Part shown: one piece after another, positions 58,319 through 64,000 of the stretch
Layout: the number at the start of each line of letters is the position of its first letter
Position numbering within the stretch: position 1 is the first letter of the stretch
Assembly: GCF_000337895.1 (NCBI RefSeq)
Contig: NZ_AOMA01000078.1
Location: 1 to 64,000 of the forward strand
Length of the DNA stretch: 64,000 bases
DNA from: Halobiforma nitratireducens JCM 10879
GTDB taxonomy: Archaea > Halobacteriota > Halobacteria > Halobacteriales > Natrialbaceae
Direction of reading: 5' to 3'
Program-made: the position numbers and the translations under genes
The notes under the pieces: generated by a model
Database searches by the model: none
The model's input: only the letters and a program-made list of their open reading frames with translations
What the model was told of the DNA's origin: nothing

Positions 58319-59056
58319 CTATGTAGACCGAGGTCGGTCCGGACTGCCGTTCCTGTTCCCGTCCTCGTCTCGGTCCCCGTCTCCGTCCTCGTCTCGGTCC
58401 CCGTCTCGATCCCTCTTTCCGTCCGAATCCATCGACATCGCACAGGACGGCGGTTCGTTCCCGGCTCGCGACTCGAGAAACGCTTCCTCTTCCACGGAGA
58501 GATCACGATCCCGAAACTCCGCGAGGCCGTTCTGGTATCGTTCCACCGCTCCGTTCGTCTCCGTGTCCGACCCACGCTCGTCCGTCGGCCGCGGGTACTC
58601 GAGCACCAGTTCGGCGATTCCGGTCGTCTCGCCGGTATAGCCGAATCCGGCGCGATACAGTGCCTCGTAGGCGAACGGGTTGTTGACGGCGATCCGGAGT
58701 CGGTCGTAGCCACGCTCGAGTGCCCGGTCGCGAACCAGACTGCACAGCTGCGGGCCGATTCCCTCGCCACGACGGTCACGGGCGACGGTAACGTAGCGCA
58801 GCCACAGCGTCGCGGCGTCGGTCCGATCCTCGTTGAACGCGATGGCGGCGACGACGTCGTCGAGTTCGAGCCAGTCGCGGTCCGACCCGGTTCTCGTCTC
58901 GACGACTTCCGCGTCGACAGCTTCGTCGCCGTCTCGAGCGACGGCTTTCCCCGTGTTCGTCATCACGAACTTGCCGGCGTAGCTGAACCGCTCGTGATCG
59001 AGCCGGAGTTTCGGCCCGTCGGGCGGCCAGCCGAGTACCTCGTACTCCAGTGTCAC
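58319..59056 (-). CDS. GNAT family N-acetyltransferase
   Basis: The 245-residue protein is taken from a GTG at 59054-59056, giving VTLEYEVLGWPPDGPKLRL; no ATG is available nearby and the residues before are unlike protein. The acetyl-CoA-binding loop is seen in YVTVARDRRGEGIGPQLCSLVRDRALERGYDRLRIAV (about residues 78-114), followed by NPFAYEALYRAGFGY, the usual C-terminal GNAT elements. The last 40 residues are a low-complexity Asp/Arg/Gly/Glu tail encoded by a hexamer-like tract. Acceptor substrate unknown. Confidence 0.82.
   Translation of the reverse strand: MTLEYEVLGWPPDGPKLRLDHERFSYAGKFVMTNTGKAVARDGDEAVDAEVVETRTGSDRDWLELDDVVAAIAFNEDRTDAATLWLRYVTVARDRRGEGIGPQLCSLVRDRALERGYDRLRIAVNNPFAYEALYRAGFGYTGETTGIAELVLEYPRPTDERGSDTETNGAVERYQNGLAEFRDRDLSVEEEAFLESRAGNEPPSCAMSMDSDGKRDRDGDRDEDGDGDRDEDGNRNGSPDRPRST
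58345..58423. repeat. Low-complexity hexamer-like tract at the GNAT gene 3' end
   Basis: Alternating CCCGTC, CTCGTC, TCGGTC and CCGTCT units encode the Asp/Arg/Gly/Glu tail of the acetyltransferase. An 18-bp period can be seen (GTCCTCGTCTCGGTCCCC recurs). Resembles the tracts near fbp, the MFS gene and the CinA-like gene. Confidence 0.75.
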
Positions 59057-59164
59057 GGCTAGCGTACGAACCGCGTCCACTAAGTTCCGGAGGATTTGTG
59101 GCGTGTGCCACTGGTCACGACAATCGAGGTAGATTTTTGATAGTTCGGCGGATACCGTCGCGTG

Positions 59165-59536
59165 ATGTCCGATGACTACGAAGACGCGGAGGAACGACCG
59201 GCGGAAGAAGAACTGCTCGAGACCGAACTCGAACAGTCCCTCGAGGACGTAGTCGGACGACTGCGCGACCTCGCCGACGCCCTCGAGGACGGCGACGAAC
59301 TGACGGTCGCGAACGAGGCCGTCTCCGTGACGGTCCCTACACCAGCCAGTGACGACGCCGTCGAGTACGAACTCGAACTCGAGCGGGAGCGCGAGCGAGA
59401 ATCCGACGAACTCGACGAGTTCGAACTCGAGATCGAACTCGAGTGGACGGCACCCCGCGAGGAAACGACGATCGAGCAGGACGGCGACGAAGACGACGTG
59501 CCGTCCGACGCCGGCGAGGACGCCGACGACTCCTGA
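59165..59536 (+). CDS. Amphi-Trp domain protein
   Basis: A 123-residue acidic protein. The central part (residues about 20-100) reads LEQSLEDVVGRLRDLADALEDGDELTVANEAVSVTVP, then YELELERERERESDELDEFELEIELEW. This is the amphi-Trp pattern, a small domain ending in alternating hydrophobic residues and a Trp. The C-terminal tail is Glu/Asp-rich. Function unknown. The GTG at 59162 just upstream would add one residue; the ATG at 59165 is preferred. Palindromic repeat copy D follows 21 bp after its stop. Confidence 0.78.
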   Translation: MSDDYEDAEERPAEEELLETELEQSLEDVVGRLRDLADALEDGDELTVANEAVSVTVPTPASDDAVEYELELERERERESDELDEFELEIELEWTAPREETTIEQDGDEDDVPSDAGEDADDS

Positions 59537-59557
59537 GCTGACTGTTCCGACTCCGCA

Positions 59558-59660
59558 TACTACTGGACAACAGTCAGTACACTCCCGATCGCGTCTCGAC
59601 GCCCGTCGCGGAAGGCGAGGCATCACGAGTGCGATCGGTGTATGCAGTTGTCCGGCAGTA
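59558..59660. repeat. 3'-end palindromic repeat, copy D
   Basis: Arms TACTACTGGACAACAGTCAG and GCAGTTGTCCGGCAGTA with inner CACTCCCGATCGCGTCTCGA and GAGTGCGATCGGTGTA. The loop carries about 25 extra bases compared with copies A-C. It lies between two convergent genes; the minus-strand small gene reads into it and ends at 59574. Confidence 0.85.
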
Positions 59661-59789
59661 GCAGTCGTTTTCGACCCGGCAGACGTCTCCGTCCCGGAGC
59701 AGAACCCGGCTACCGCTTCGTTCGTCCCACTTCGCCGTTGTCGTCAAGTAGTGGGCCGTCGGTCGGTCCGTCTCGAACTCGCCGGTCAT
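59574..59789 (-). CDS. Possible 71-aa protein whose end lies within a palindromic repeat
   Basis: From the ATG at 59787-59789 the frame reads MTGEFETDRPTAHYLTTTAK, WDERSGSRVLLRDGDVC and RVENDCYC, with clear coding-like composition (residues 1-45). The last 26 residues come from palindromic repeat copy D, so the repeat seems to have replaced the original C-terminus. No domain is recognised. Two cysteines near the junction (DCYC) might bind metal. Existence as a real gene is uncertain, but the alternative frames here are poor. Confidence 0.45.
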   Translation of the reverse strand: MTGEFETDRPTAHYLTTTAKWDERSGSRVLLRDGDVCRVENDCYCRTTAYTDRTRDASPSATGVETRSGVY

Positions 59790-59877
59790 ATCGTCGACAC
59801 ATCCGTCCCTGTACCGTCGTCCCGAAGCGCTCGGTTGGCAATCAGGGTTAACTTGGCACAGTCTCGATACCGAGACC

Positions 59878-61119
59878 GTGTTCGAGCGCGTCGAAACGAT
59901 GCGAACGGCTCTCGAGGCGATCACGACGACCGAGGGGCGGCTGGCCGTCAGCGTCGGACTGGTGGTGGCCGCAGTGGTCGTCGGGTTCGTCGTCGCCCCC
60001 ATCCTCGTTCGACGAACCGTCGTGTTAGTCGCCCGACAGCTCCGGGAAAGCGACGCCGGAAGCATCTTCGAGACGGTCGACGATCTCCTCGAGGTCCCGT
60101 TCCCGATGCGGGCAGTCGTCCGGACGTTGCAGGCCGTCGTGCTCACGGTAACCGGCCTCGCACTGCTCGTCGTCTGGGGGTACGTCGAACAGGCGGCACT
60201 GCTCGTCTCCGGCTTCGCCACCGTCTTTCCCCACTTCCTGCGTGTCGTGTTGACGATCGCTCTCCTGGCCGGTGCCGTCGTCGGAACACGCCACCTCGAG
60301 CAACGACTCGACGACTGGCTCGTCGACGCCGACTACGTCACTGCTCATCAGGAAGGCGTCGTCTTCCGCGTGCTCCAGGTGACGATCTTCATCGCGGTCG
60401 GACTCGCCGCCCTGACTCTGTGGGACGTCGAACTCCGCGGGCTGCTCGTCGGGGCGGGCTTCCTGGGTATCGTACTCGGTATGGCCGCGAGACAGACGCT
60501 CGGATCGCTCATCGCCGGCTTCGTCTTGATGTTCTCACGGCCGTTCGAGATCGGGGACTGGGTCCGAATCGACGACCACGAGGGGATGGTCATCGACATC
60601 ACGATCATCAACACCCGTCTGCGCAGTTTCGACGGTGAGATCGTCGTCCTCCCGAACGATCGCGTCTCCTCGAGTACCATCATCAACCGAAGCAAGCGCA
60701 ACCGACTCCGGCTCCGGCTCGAGGTCGGCGTCGACTACGAGACAGACCTCGAGCACGCCGAGGAGGTCGCCGTCGACGCGATCGAGAGCGTCGACGATGT
60801 CGCGCCGGCACCGAAGCCACAGGTGATCCCGACCGAGTTCGGGGACTCGTCGATCACCCTCGAGTGTCGGTTCTGGATCAAGCAACCCAACGCTCACAAG
60901 AAGTGGACGACGATGCGGTCGGTGATCCACGAACTCAAAACGGCCTACGATCGTGAGGGGGTTGGGATTCCGTACCCACAGCGGGAACACAGCGCTCGCG
61001 GGGACGGGTTTCGGGTCGTAGACGGAGACGAAGCTGGCTACGGGGACGGGAACCAAAGCGAGAACGAACACCCGGAGTCGCCCGCGGAACTCGCGTACTC
61101 GGAAGAGAACTCAGGCTGA
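59878..61119 (+). CDS. MscS-family mechanosensitive channel
   Basis: The 413-residue protein starts at GTG 59878 (an ATG 7 codons later is possible). About five helices in the first 200 residues lead to the pore helix region GLLVGAGFLGIVLGMAARQTLGSLIAGFVLMFSRPFEIGDWVRI, typical of MscS TM3 and the beta domain. The cytoplasmic part has VIDITIINTRLRSFDGEIVVLPNDRVSSSTIIN. It would release solutes under hypo-osmotic stress. The C-terminal 60 residues are polar and disordered. Its 3' end overlaps the 3' end of the convergent HD-domain gene by 9 bp. Confidence 0.92.
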   Translation: MFERVETMRTALEAITTTEGRLAVSVGLVVAAVVVGFVVAPILVRRTVVLVARQLRESDAGSIFETVDDLLEVPFPMRAVVRTLQAVVLTVTGLALLVVWGYVEQAALLVSGFATVFPHFLRVVLTIALLAGAVVGTRHLEQRLDDWLVDADYVTAHQEGVVFRVLQVTIFIAVGLAALTLWDVELRGLLVGAGFLGIVLGMAARQTLGSLIAGFVLMFSRPFEIGDWVRIDDHEGMVIDITIINTRLRSFDGEIVVLPNDRVSSSTIINRSKRNRLRLRLEVGVDYETDLEHAEEVAVDAIESVDDVAPAPKPQVIPTEFGDSSITLECRFWIKQPNAHKKWTTMRSVIHELKTAYDREGVGIPYPQREHSARGDGFRVVDGDEAGYGDGNQSENEHPESPAELAYSEENSG

Positions 61120-61749
61120 CTCGCCGCCCGACAACTGGCACGATCGTCCGATCTCGTCTTCGTACTGCGTCTTGATCCGCTCGAACAGGCTTTTCCCGAT
61201 GTCCGTCCGCAAACGCCCCACAGCGGTCGCGAAGAACTCGTCCAGTCCGTCGAACTCGTCGAAGTGTTCGTTCGAGTCGCGTTCCTCGTACCGAGCCGTC
61301 CGCTCGTATTTCAGGGCCTGCAGACAGTTGTCGATCAGGTCCATGTCCTTTACGAACCGCGCGGTCGCCGTCTCTCGGTCCTCGTACTCCTCCCACAGCG
61401 AGCACAGCGGGACCGACCGGTCCTCGAACGGCTCCGTGAGGTCCGTTACGGCGTCCCGTTCGGCTGCTTCCTTCTCCGCCGGGGAAACCCGTTGCTGGCC
61501 GGCGTCCGCACGGGTCGCGACATCTCCGGTTCGGGCCTCCCCGAGGTCGTGAACGAGGGCCATCGCCACCGCTCTGTCGCGGTCGATGTCGACCCCTACT
61601 TCATCGGCGTACAGCAGACACAGCGTCGCCGTTCCCCACGTGTGTGCCGCTACCGACTCCGGCGCGTCGACGTTCCGTAACTCCCAGCCCGTCCGGCGTT
61701 CGTCTTTCAGTTCGATCCACTCGAGCAAGGCCTCGAGGTCGTCACTCAT
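61111..61749 (-). CDS. HD-domain phosphohydrolase (YfbR-like 5'-deoxynucleotidase type)
   Basis: A 212-residue HD-superfamily protein. The metal-binding residues occur as His in APESVAAHTWGTATLCLLYADE (near residue 36), the HD pair in AMALVHDLGEARTGDV (near 69-70), and a later Asp in RFVKDMDLIDNCLQALKYER. Spacing and sequence resemble YfbR/HDDC2-type 5'-deoxynucleotidases, which hydrolyse deoxynucleoside monophosphates; this substrate is by family only. It is convergent with and overlaps the MscS gene. Confidence 0.85.
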   Translation of the reverse strand: MSDDLEALLEWIELKDERRTGWELRNVDAPESVAAHTWGTATLCLLYADEVGVDIDRDRAVAMALVHDLGEARTGDVATRADAGQQRVSPAEKEAAERDAVTDLTEPFEDRSVPLCSLWEEYEDRETATARFVKDMDLIDNCLQALKYERTARYEERDSNEHFDEFDGLDEFFATAVGRLRTDIGKSLFERIKTQYEDEIGRSCQLSGGESA

Positions 61750-61910
61750 CGTCCGAACCCACCGCCAGCGGACAGTTCAGGATATCGGCTCGGTGGGGCA
61801 GTCGAGCCCGACCGTGCCGGGTGGTGGGTCTTCGGCGGCGAACGCGCTGGCTCTTTCCGGCGTTCGAATCCACCGATTACCGAAGTGCAAGGAGAAAGCC
61901 CCGCCGTTCA
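61750..61910. other. Spacer between HD-domain gene and the insertion element
   Basis: No gene recognised. The right part (from about 61877) is the distal end of the IS200/IS605 remnant. The remainder shows no promoter or structure that could be supported. Confidence 0.45.
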
Positions 61911-62016
61911 CAGTAGATGCCGATTCAGCGCGGACAGCCGAACGAAAATGGTCGATCAACCGATTTGGATTGCAGCGCTCCAACGATCTATGCGACACAG
62001 CGAGGAAGGGAGCGAA

Positions 62017-62041
62017 GAAACGCCGCTGTCGGCGGCGTTTC
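62017..62041 (-). terminator. Hairpin downstream of the transposase gene
   Basis: Perfect 10-bp stem GAAACGCCGC / GCGGCGTTTC with a 5-base loop, about 60 bp after the transposase stop codon and inside the insertion element. A role in ending the transposase transcript or blocking read-in is likely. Confidence 0.5.
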
Positions 62042-62101
62042 TGAGCGTTGCCACTCGGTTATGGCGTTCTGACCGATCATCTCGGTCGGACTGATCACCC
62101 C

Positions 62102-63253
62102 CTATCCGTAATCGGTCACAACAACGAATTCCCTGAAGACACGTGTCGAGATTGGCGGTTTCTCCGGTATAGCACCAGCTGAGACAAGCACATTTGCGAG
62201 TATCCACAGATTGTACATCGAAACTGCGAACAGGAAGTAGAACAGCCGCACCGAGAACGTCGGCGACGACGTTCTCGGAAGAAAGTCTCCGATCTGGCGA
62301 TAGGAGGTTTCGATACCCCAGCGGCGGCGGAACGCCGCCGCGTACGCTCTCGCCGCCTCAGGCTCAAGGTCGAGATTCGTAACGAACCAGACGTGCTCGT
62401 CCTCGGTCGATCGATGTGGCACAGCAAACACAGTTACGCCAACTGAGGCGGTTGGCTTACGTTTCCGTTGCATGAGATATTCATCGACGACCGTCTCAGC
62501 GCCGGCGCTGAGACGGGCTTTCATCCCTTTACTTGGACGTGCACGGACGATGTAGTCGATGTCGTGCTGTTCTAACTCCGCAACGACGTGAACTTGGTAG
62601 AACCCTCTGTCGAGGTAGACGTGTCTGACCGAGACGTACTCTCGTGCCGTTTCAAGCAGTGAGCGAACGGCTTCGCGCTTGGCGCGAAAGCCGTTCGCCT
62701 CCAGTGCCAGGACATCGAGTGTAAACCGCGTTCCTGGTGCAACGATACAGATCGTCGCAAAACAGTACGTTCGATTGGTTCCCTGATCGGGATAGGTAAT
62801 CAGGACGTGATCAGTGTCTGCGTTGCCGTAAAACCGCCACTGGTGGAGGTCTATCGCAACATCGACACAATCGGGCAAGAGTCGTTGTTTCCGGAGAATC
62901 TCGAAGAGATTGCCGCGGACGCCATCGAACTGGTCGTCGATGGCGTCCGCCTCCAAGTTTCGGAGGTGGTAGAGGAGTGATTTTGCGAGTCCGTTGCGAG
63001 CCGTCGACGTCACGTCGACGGGCTCGCCGTAATCGAGTTGGCAGGTTTTCCCAGCTGTATTGGCGAACTCTTGCTCAAAGGCGACACGAGAGAGGACTTC
63101 GAGAAAGTCCTCTCTCGTATAGCGCCCACAGGGTTTGATGTCGAAATTGAGCGCTGGATACACGACGGTAGAAGCTGCGCGACAGACTTGTTTTGCTTCG
63201 GTCGTCTCGACTATAGCCACCCTACCAGCAACGCCGCAAATTAGGTTCGGCAT
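62102..63253 (-). CDS. ISH3-like DDE transposase
   Basis: The 383-residue protein has the pattern of haloarchaeal ISH3/IS4-like transposases. SLLYHLRNLEADAIDDQFD lies in the N-terminal part. The first catalytic Asp is in CVDVAIDLHQWRFYGNADTDHV (near residue 135), the second in VRHVYLDRGFYQVHVVAEL (near 219), and the Glu in RRWGIETSYRQIGDFLPRTSS (near 319). The core is intact, so the element may be active. The first ATG lies within the terminal inverted repeat; a later start, such as at VAIVETTEAK or closer to TREDFLEVL, is also possible because the first 40 residues are not conserved-looking. Confidence 0.82.
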   Translation of the reverse strand: MPNLICGVAGRVAIVETTEAKQVCRAASTVVYPALNFDIKPCGRYTREDFLEVLSRVAFEQEFANTAGKTCQLDYGEPVDVTSTARNGLAKSLLYHLRNLEADAIDDQFDGVRGNLFEILRKQRLLPDCVDVAIDLHQWRFYGNADTDHVLITYPDQGTNRTYCFATICIVAPGTRFTLDVLALEANGFRAKREAVRSLLETAREYVSVRHVYLDRGFYQVHVVAELEQHDIDYIVRARPSKGMKARLSAGAETVVDEYLMQRKRKPTASVGVTVFAVPHRSTEDEHVWFVTNLDLEPEAARAYAAAFRRRWGIETSYRQIGDFLPRTSSPTFSVRLFYFLFAVSMYNLWILANVLVSAGAIPEKPPISTRVFREFVVVTDYG

Positions 63254-63460
63254 CTACTGTTCAGGGCGGGGAGGATGTCAATGCTGCTCTCGAGTTTGCT
63301 CACGGTAGAACTGTACGGACCGGGCTTACTCCCGACTGCGAGACGGTCGTCTTCACTCCGTTCGGACGCTGTCGTTCGAGAGAGCAACGCTCTCTCGTGA
63401 TGACGAAACGTCACAGGCGTTTCGAACCACGACTCGCATGCTTCGAATCCCCTGACGATT

Positions 63461-63490
63461 CCTGTCGCTGACGAATTTGTTCGCGACAGG
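63461..63490 (-). terminator. Hairpin just after tRNA-Gly
   Basis: Arms CCTGTCGC and GCGACAGG with a 14-base loop, beginning 2 bases after the tRNA 3' end in the direction of transcription. It may aid termination or 3' processing of the tRNA transcript. Confidence 0.45.
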
Positions 63491-63492
63491 AG

Positions 63493-63563
63493 TGCGCGGA
63501 CCGGGATTTGAACCCGGGCCATGAGCTTGGAAGGCTCAGGTCCTACCACTAGACCATCCGCGC
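63493..63563 (-). tRNA. tRNA-Gly (anticodon UCC)
   Basis: On the minus strand, the 71-base sequence folds as a complete tRNA. It has the acceptor GCGCGGA/TCCGCGC with discriminator A, a D-loop with TAGTGGTAGGA, an anticodon loop CTTCCAA (anticodon TCC), and a T-arm CCGGGTTCAAATCCCGG. No CCA is encoded. A CCTTAAT promoter box lies about 25 bp upstream. It adjoins the split IS200/IS605 remnant at its 3' side. Confidence 0.95.
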
Positions 63564-63587
63564 GCAGTTCCCGGTTTTCGCTCCACC

Positions 63588-63594
63588 ATTAAGG
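63588..63594 (-). promoter_or_regulatory. TATA-like box of tRNA-Gly
   Basis: Minus-strand CCTTAAT about 25-31 bp before the tRNA 5' end, a standard archaeal tRNA promoter position. Confidence 0.6.
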
Positions 63595-63696
63595 CTCTTG
63601 CTTTTTCCGTCGGGCGGTTTGGGTACGAATCGCGCGGTACTTCGCGCACTTGCGTGAGCCATTGCCGCATTGCCGGAACCAACGAACCGTCGTCAC

Positions 63697-63730
63697 GAGA
63701 AGGACACGCCGTGTCAGGCGTCCTCTTCTC
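63697..63730 (-). terminator. Hairpin downstream of the beta-propeller gene
   Basis: Imperfect stem GAGAAGGACACGCC / GGCGTCCTCTTCTC with a 6-base loop, about 45 bp after the stop codon of the minus-strand gene at the window's right edge. Probably a 3'-end structure. The rest of 63565-63773 has no gene. Confidence 0.45.
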
Positions 63731-63773
63731 GAGGCTCTTCGACTAATTCGTAAAATCGTGTATCCGCCAATGA

Positions 63774-64000
63774 TCAGCGCTCGAGGACAGCCCCACCGGA
63801 GCCGACGGCCAGGTCGACCGGACCCGTCGCGATCGCCTGCAGGTTCTCGCCGATGGGCGTCGGAGTCCGGCTCCAGTCGCCGTCCTCGAGTTCGAAGATC
63901 GCACCGCCGCTGCCGACGGCTACGCCGTCGTTGCCGTCGGTTTCGAGGTCACGGAGGTCGGCGTCGCCGAGACTCTCGGGGAGCCACTGGCTGCCGTCGT
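63774..64000 (-). CDS. Beta-propeller repeat protein, C-terminal part (runs off the window)
   Basis: The last 75 codons of a minus-strand gene are visible, ending at the TGA at 63774-63776. They contain two similar repeat units: NDGVAVGSGGAIFELEDGDW and then PVDLAVGSGGAVLER, each with an AVGSGG turn, as in WD40/YCF48-like or photosystem-assembly-type propellers. The start and most of the gene lie beyond the right edge, so length, signal peptide and exact family cannot be judged. Confidence 0.65.
   Translation of the reverse strand, partial: DGSQWLPESLGDADLRDLETDGNDGVAVGSGGAIFELEDGDWSRTPTPIGENLQAIATGPVDLAVGSGGAVLER

Larger units (their letters stand above)
61911..63259 (-). mobile_element. 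Complete ISH3-like insertion sequence
   Basis: The element is 1349 bp long. Its ends are perfect 13-bp inverted repeats: CAGTAGATGCCGA at 61911-61923 and TCGGCATCTACTG at 63247-63259. It is flanked by a 4-bp target duplication, TTCA, at 61907-61910 and 63260-63263. One transposase gene on the minus strand fills most of it. Length, inverted repeats, 4-bp duplication and DDE transposase type fit the haloarchaeal ISH3 family. It is inserted in the loop of an older right-end hairpin. Confidence 0.8.
61877..63480 (-). mobile_element. IS200/IS605 right-end remnant split by an ISH3-like insertion
   Basis: On the minus strand, from about 63480 to 63260, there is a possible TnpB C-terminal tail and a perfect 9-bp hairpin CGAGAGAGC/GCTCTCTCG (63377-63397). 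CATCCTCCCCGCCCTGAA follows at about 63278-63261. After the inserted element (61911-63259) the sequence resumes as CGGCGGGGCTTTCTCCTTG (61906-61888). Joined, these make a CCCCGCC/GGCGGGG hairpin followed by TTCTCCTTG, the same right-end layout as at 1-200. No tnpB body remains: tRNA-Gly lies immediately upstream. Confidence 0.65.

Noticed and set aside
63251-63253. The transposase ATG as proof of its true start
   Set aside because: This ATG lies inside the terminal inverted repeat and the first 40 residues are not clearly conserved, so the start remains open.

Overview
The window reads as chromosomal DNA of a halophilic archaeon (class Halobacteria; a Natrialbales-like lineage is plausible but not provable from sequence alone). 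Evidence: very acidic proteins, high GC with strong third-position GC, short or absent leaders behind TATA-type boxes, Tat/lipobox exported proteins, a FEN-1 nuclease, an archaeal class I aldolase, a fused NuoCD complex I lacking NuoEFG, a decarboxylase of the archaeal mevalonate route, a HalOD1 protein, and haloarchaeal IS200/IS605- and ISH3-type elements.

Layout. 0-0.5 kb: the right end of an IS200/IS605 (TnpB-type) element truncates an ADP-dependent sugar kinase gene. 1-8 kb: gluconeogenic aldolase-fructose bisphosphatase operon, a helix-hairpin-helix protein, 3-hydroxyacyl-CoA dehydrogenase, squalene/phytoene synthase and acyl-CoA dehydrogenase. 8-17.3 kb: SIMPL-domain protein, PadR-like regulator, membrane metalloprotease, Cox15-CtaB haem synthase fusion, exported thioredoxin-fold lipoprotein, MFS transporter, DUF892 protein, a decayed ethylbenzene-dehydrogenase-like gene, aldo/keto reductase and a HalOD1 protein. 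17.5-26 kb: AbrB-PhoU regulator, NAD kinase-like protein, CinA-like protein, aminotransferase with ribH, and purK-purE.

26.1-36.7 kb: an eleven-gene complex I operon, nuoA-B-CD-H-I-J1-J2-K-L-M-N, with overlapping or near-touching genes and one clear promoter before nuoA; an 8-bp tandem array follows nuoN. 36.9-48.9 kb: TrkA-DHH phosphoesterase, CBS-ParB protein, isoprenyl diphosphate synthase, M28 peptidase, a NAD-kinase homologue with a degenerate GGDGT motif, a BAAT-like lipoprotein, endonuclease III, an ABC exporter pair and phosphomevalonate decarboxylase. The decarboxylase, isoprenyl synthase and squalene synthase are steps of one pathway scattered over the window.

49-52.4 kb is the most unusual part: a two-gene operon encoding an eCIS-core (DUF4157) protein and an unrecognised 312-aa partner, next to a decayed copy of the DUF4157 domain that has lost its zinc motif through a 12-bp deletion between short direct repeats. 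No injection-system structural genes are present. Upstream is about 700 bp with a candidate structured small RNA that has its own TATA-like box and operator-like palindrome.

52.4-64 kb: M24 peptidase, NDH-2-like oxidoreductase, FEN-1, a PQQ-propeller lipoprotein pseudogene (in-frame stop plus frameshift), GNAT, amphi-Trp protein, MscS channel, HD phosphohydrolase, then a complete ISH3-like element (13-bp inverted repeats, TTCA duplication) inserted into the right-end hairpin of an older IS200/IS605 remnant beside tRNA-Gly(UCC), and the 3' end of a beta-propeller gene.

Four copies of a ~77-103 bp imperfect palindrome sit at 3' ends of genes (8.7, 19.1, 48.9, 59.6 kb) and form a repeat family not explained by the gene annotation.
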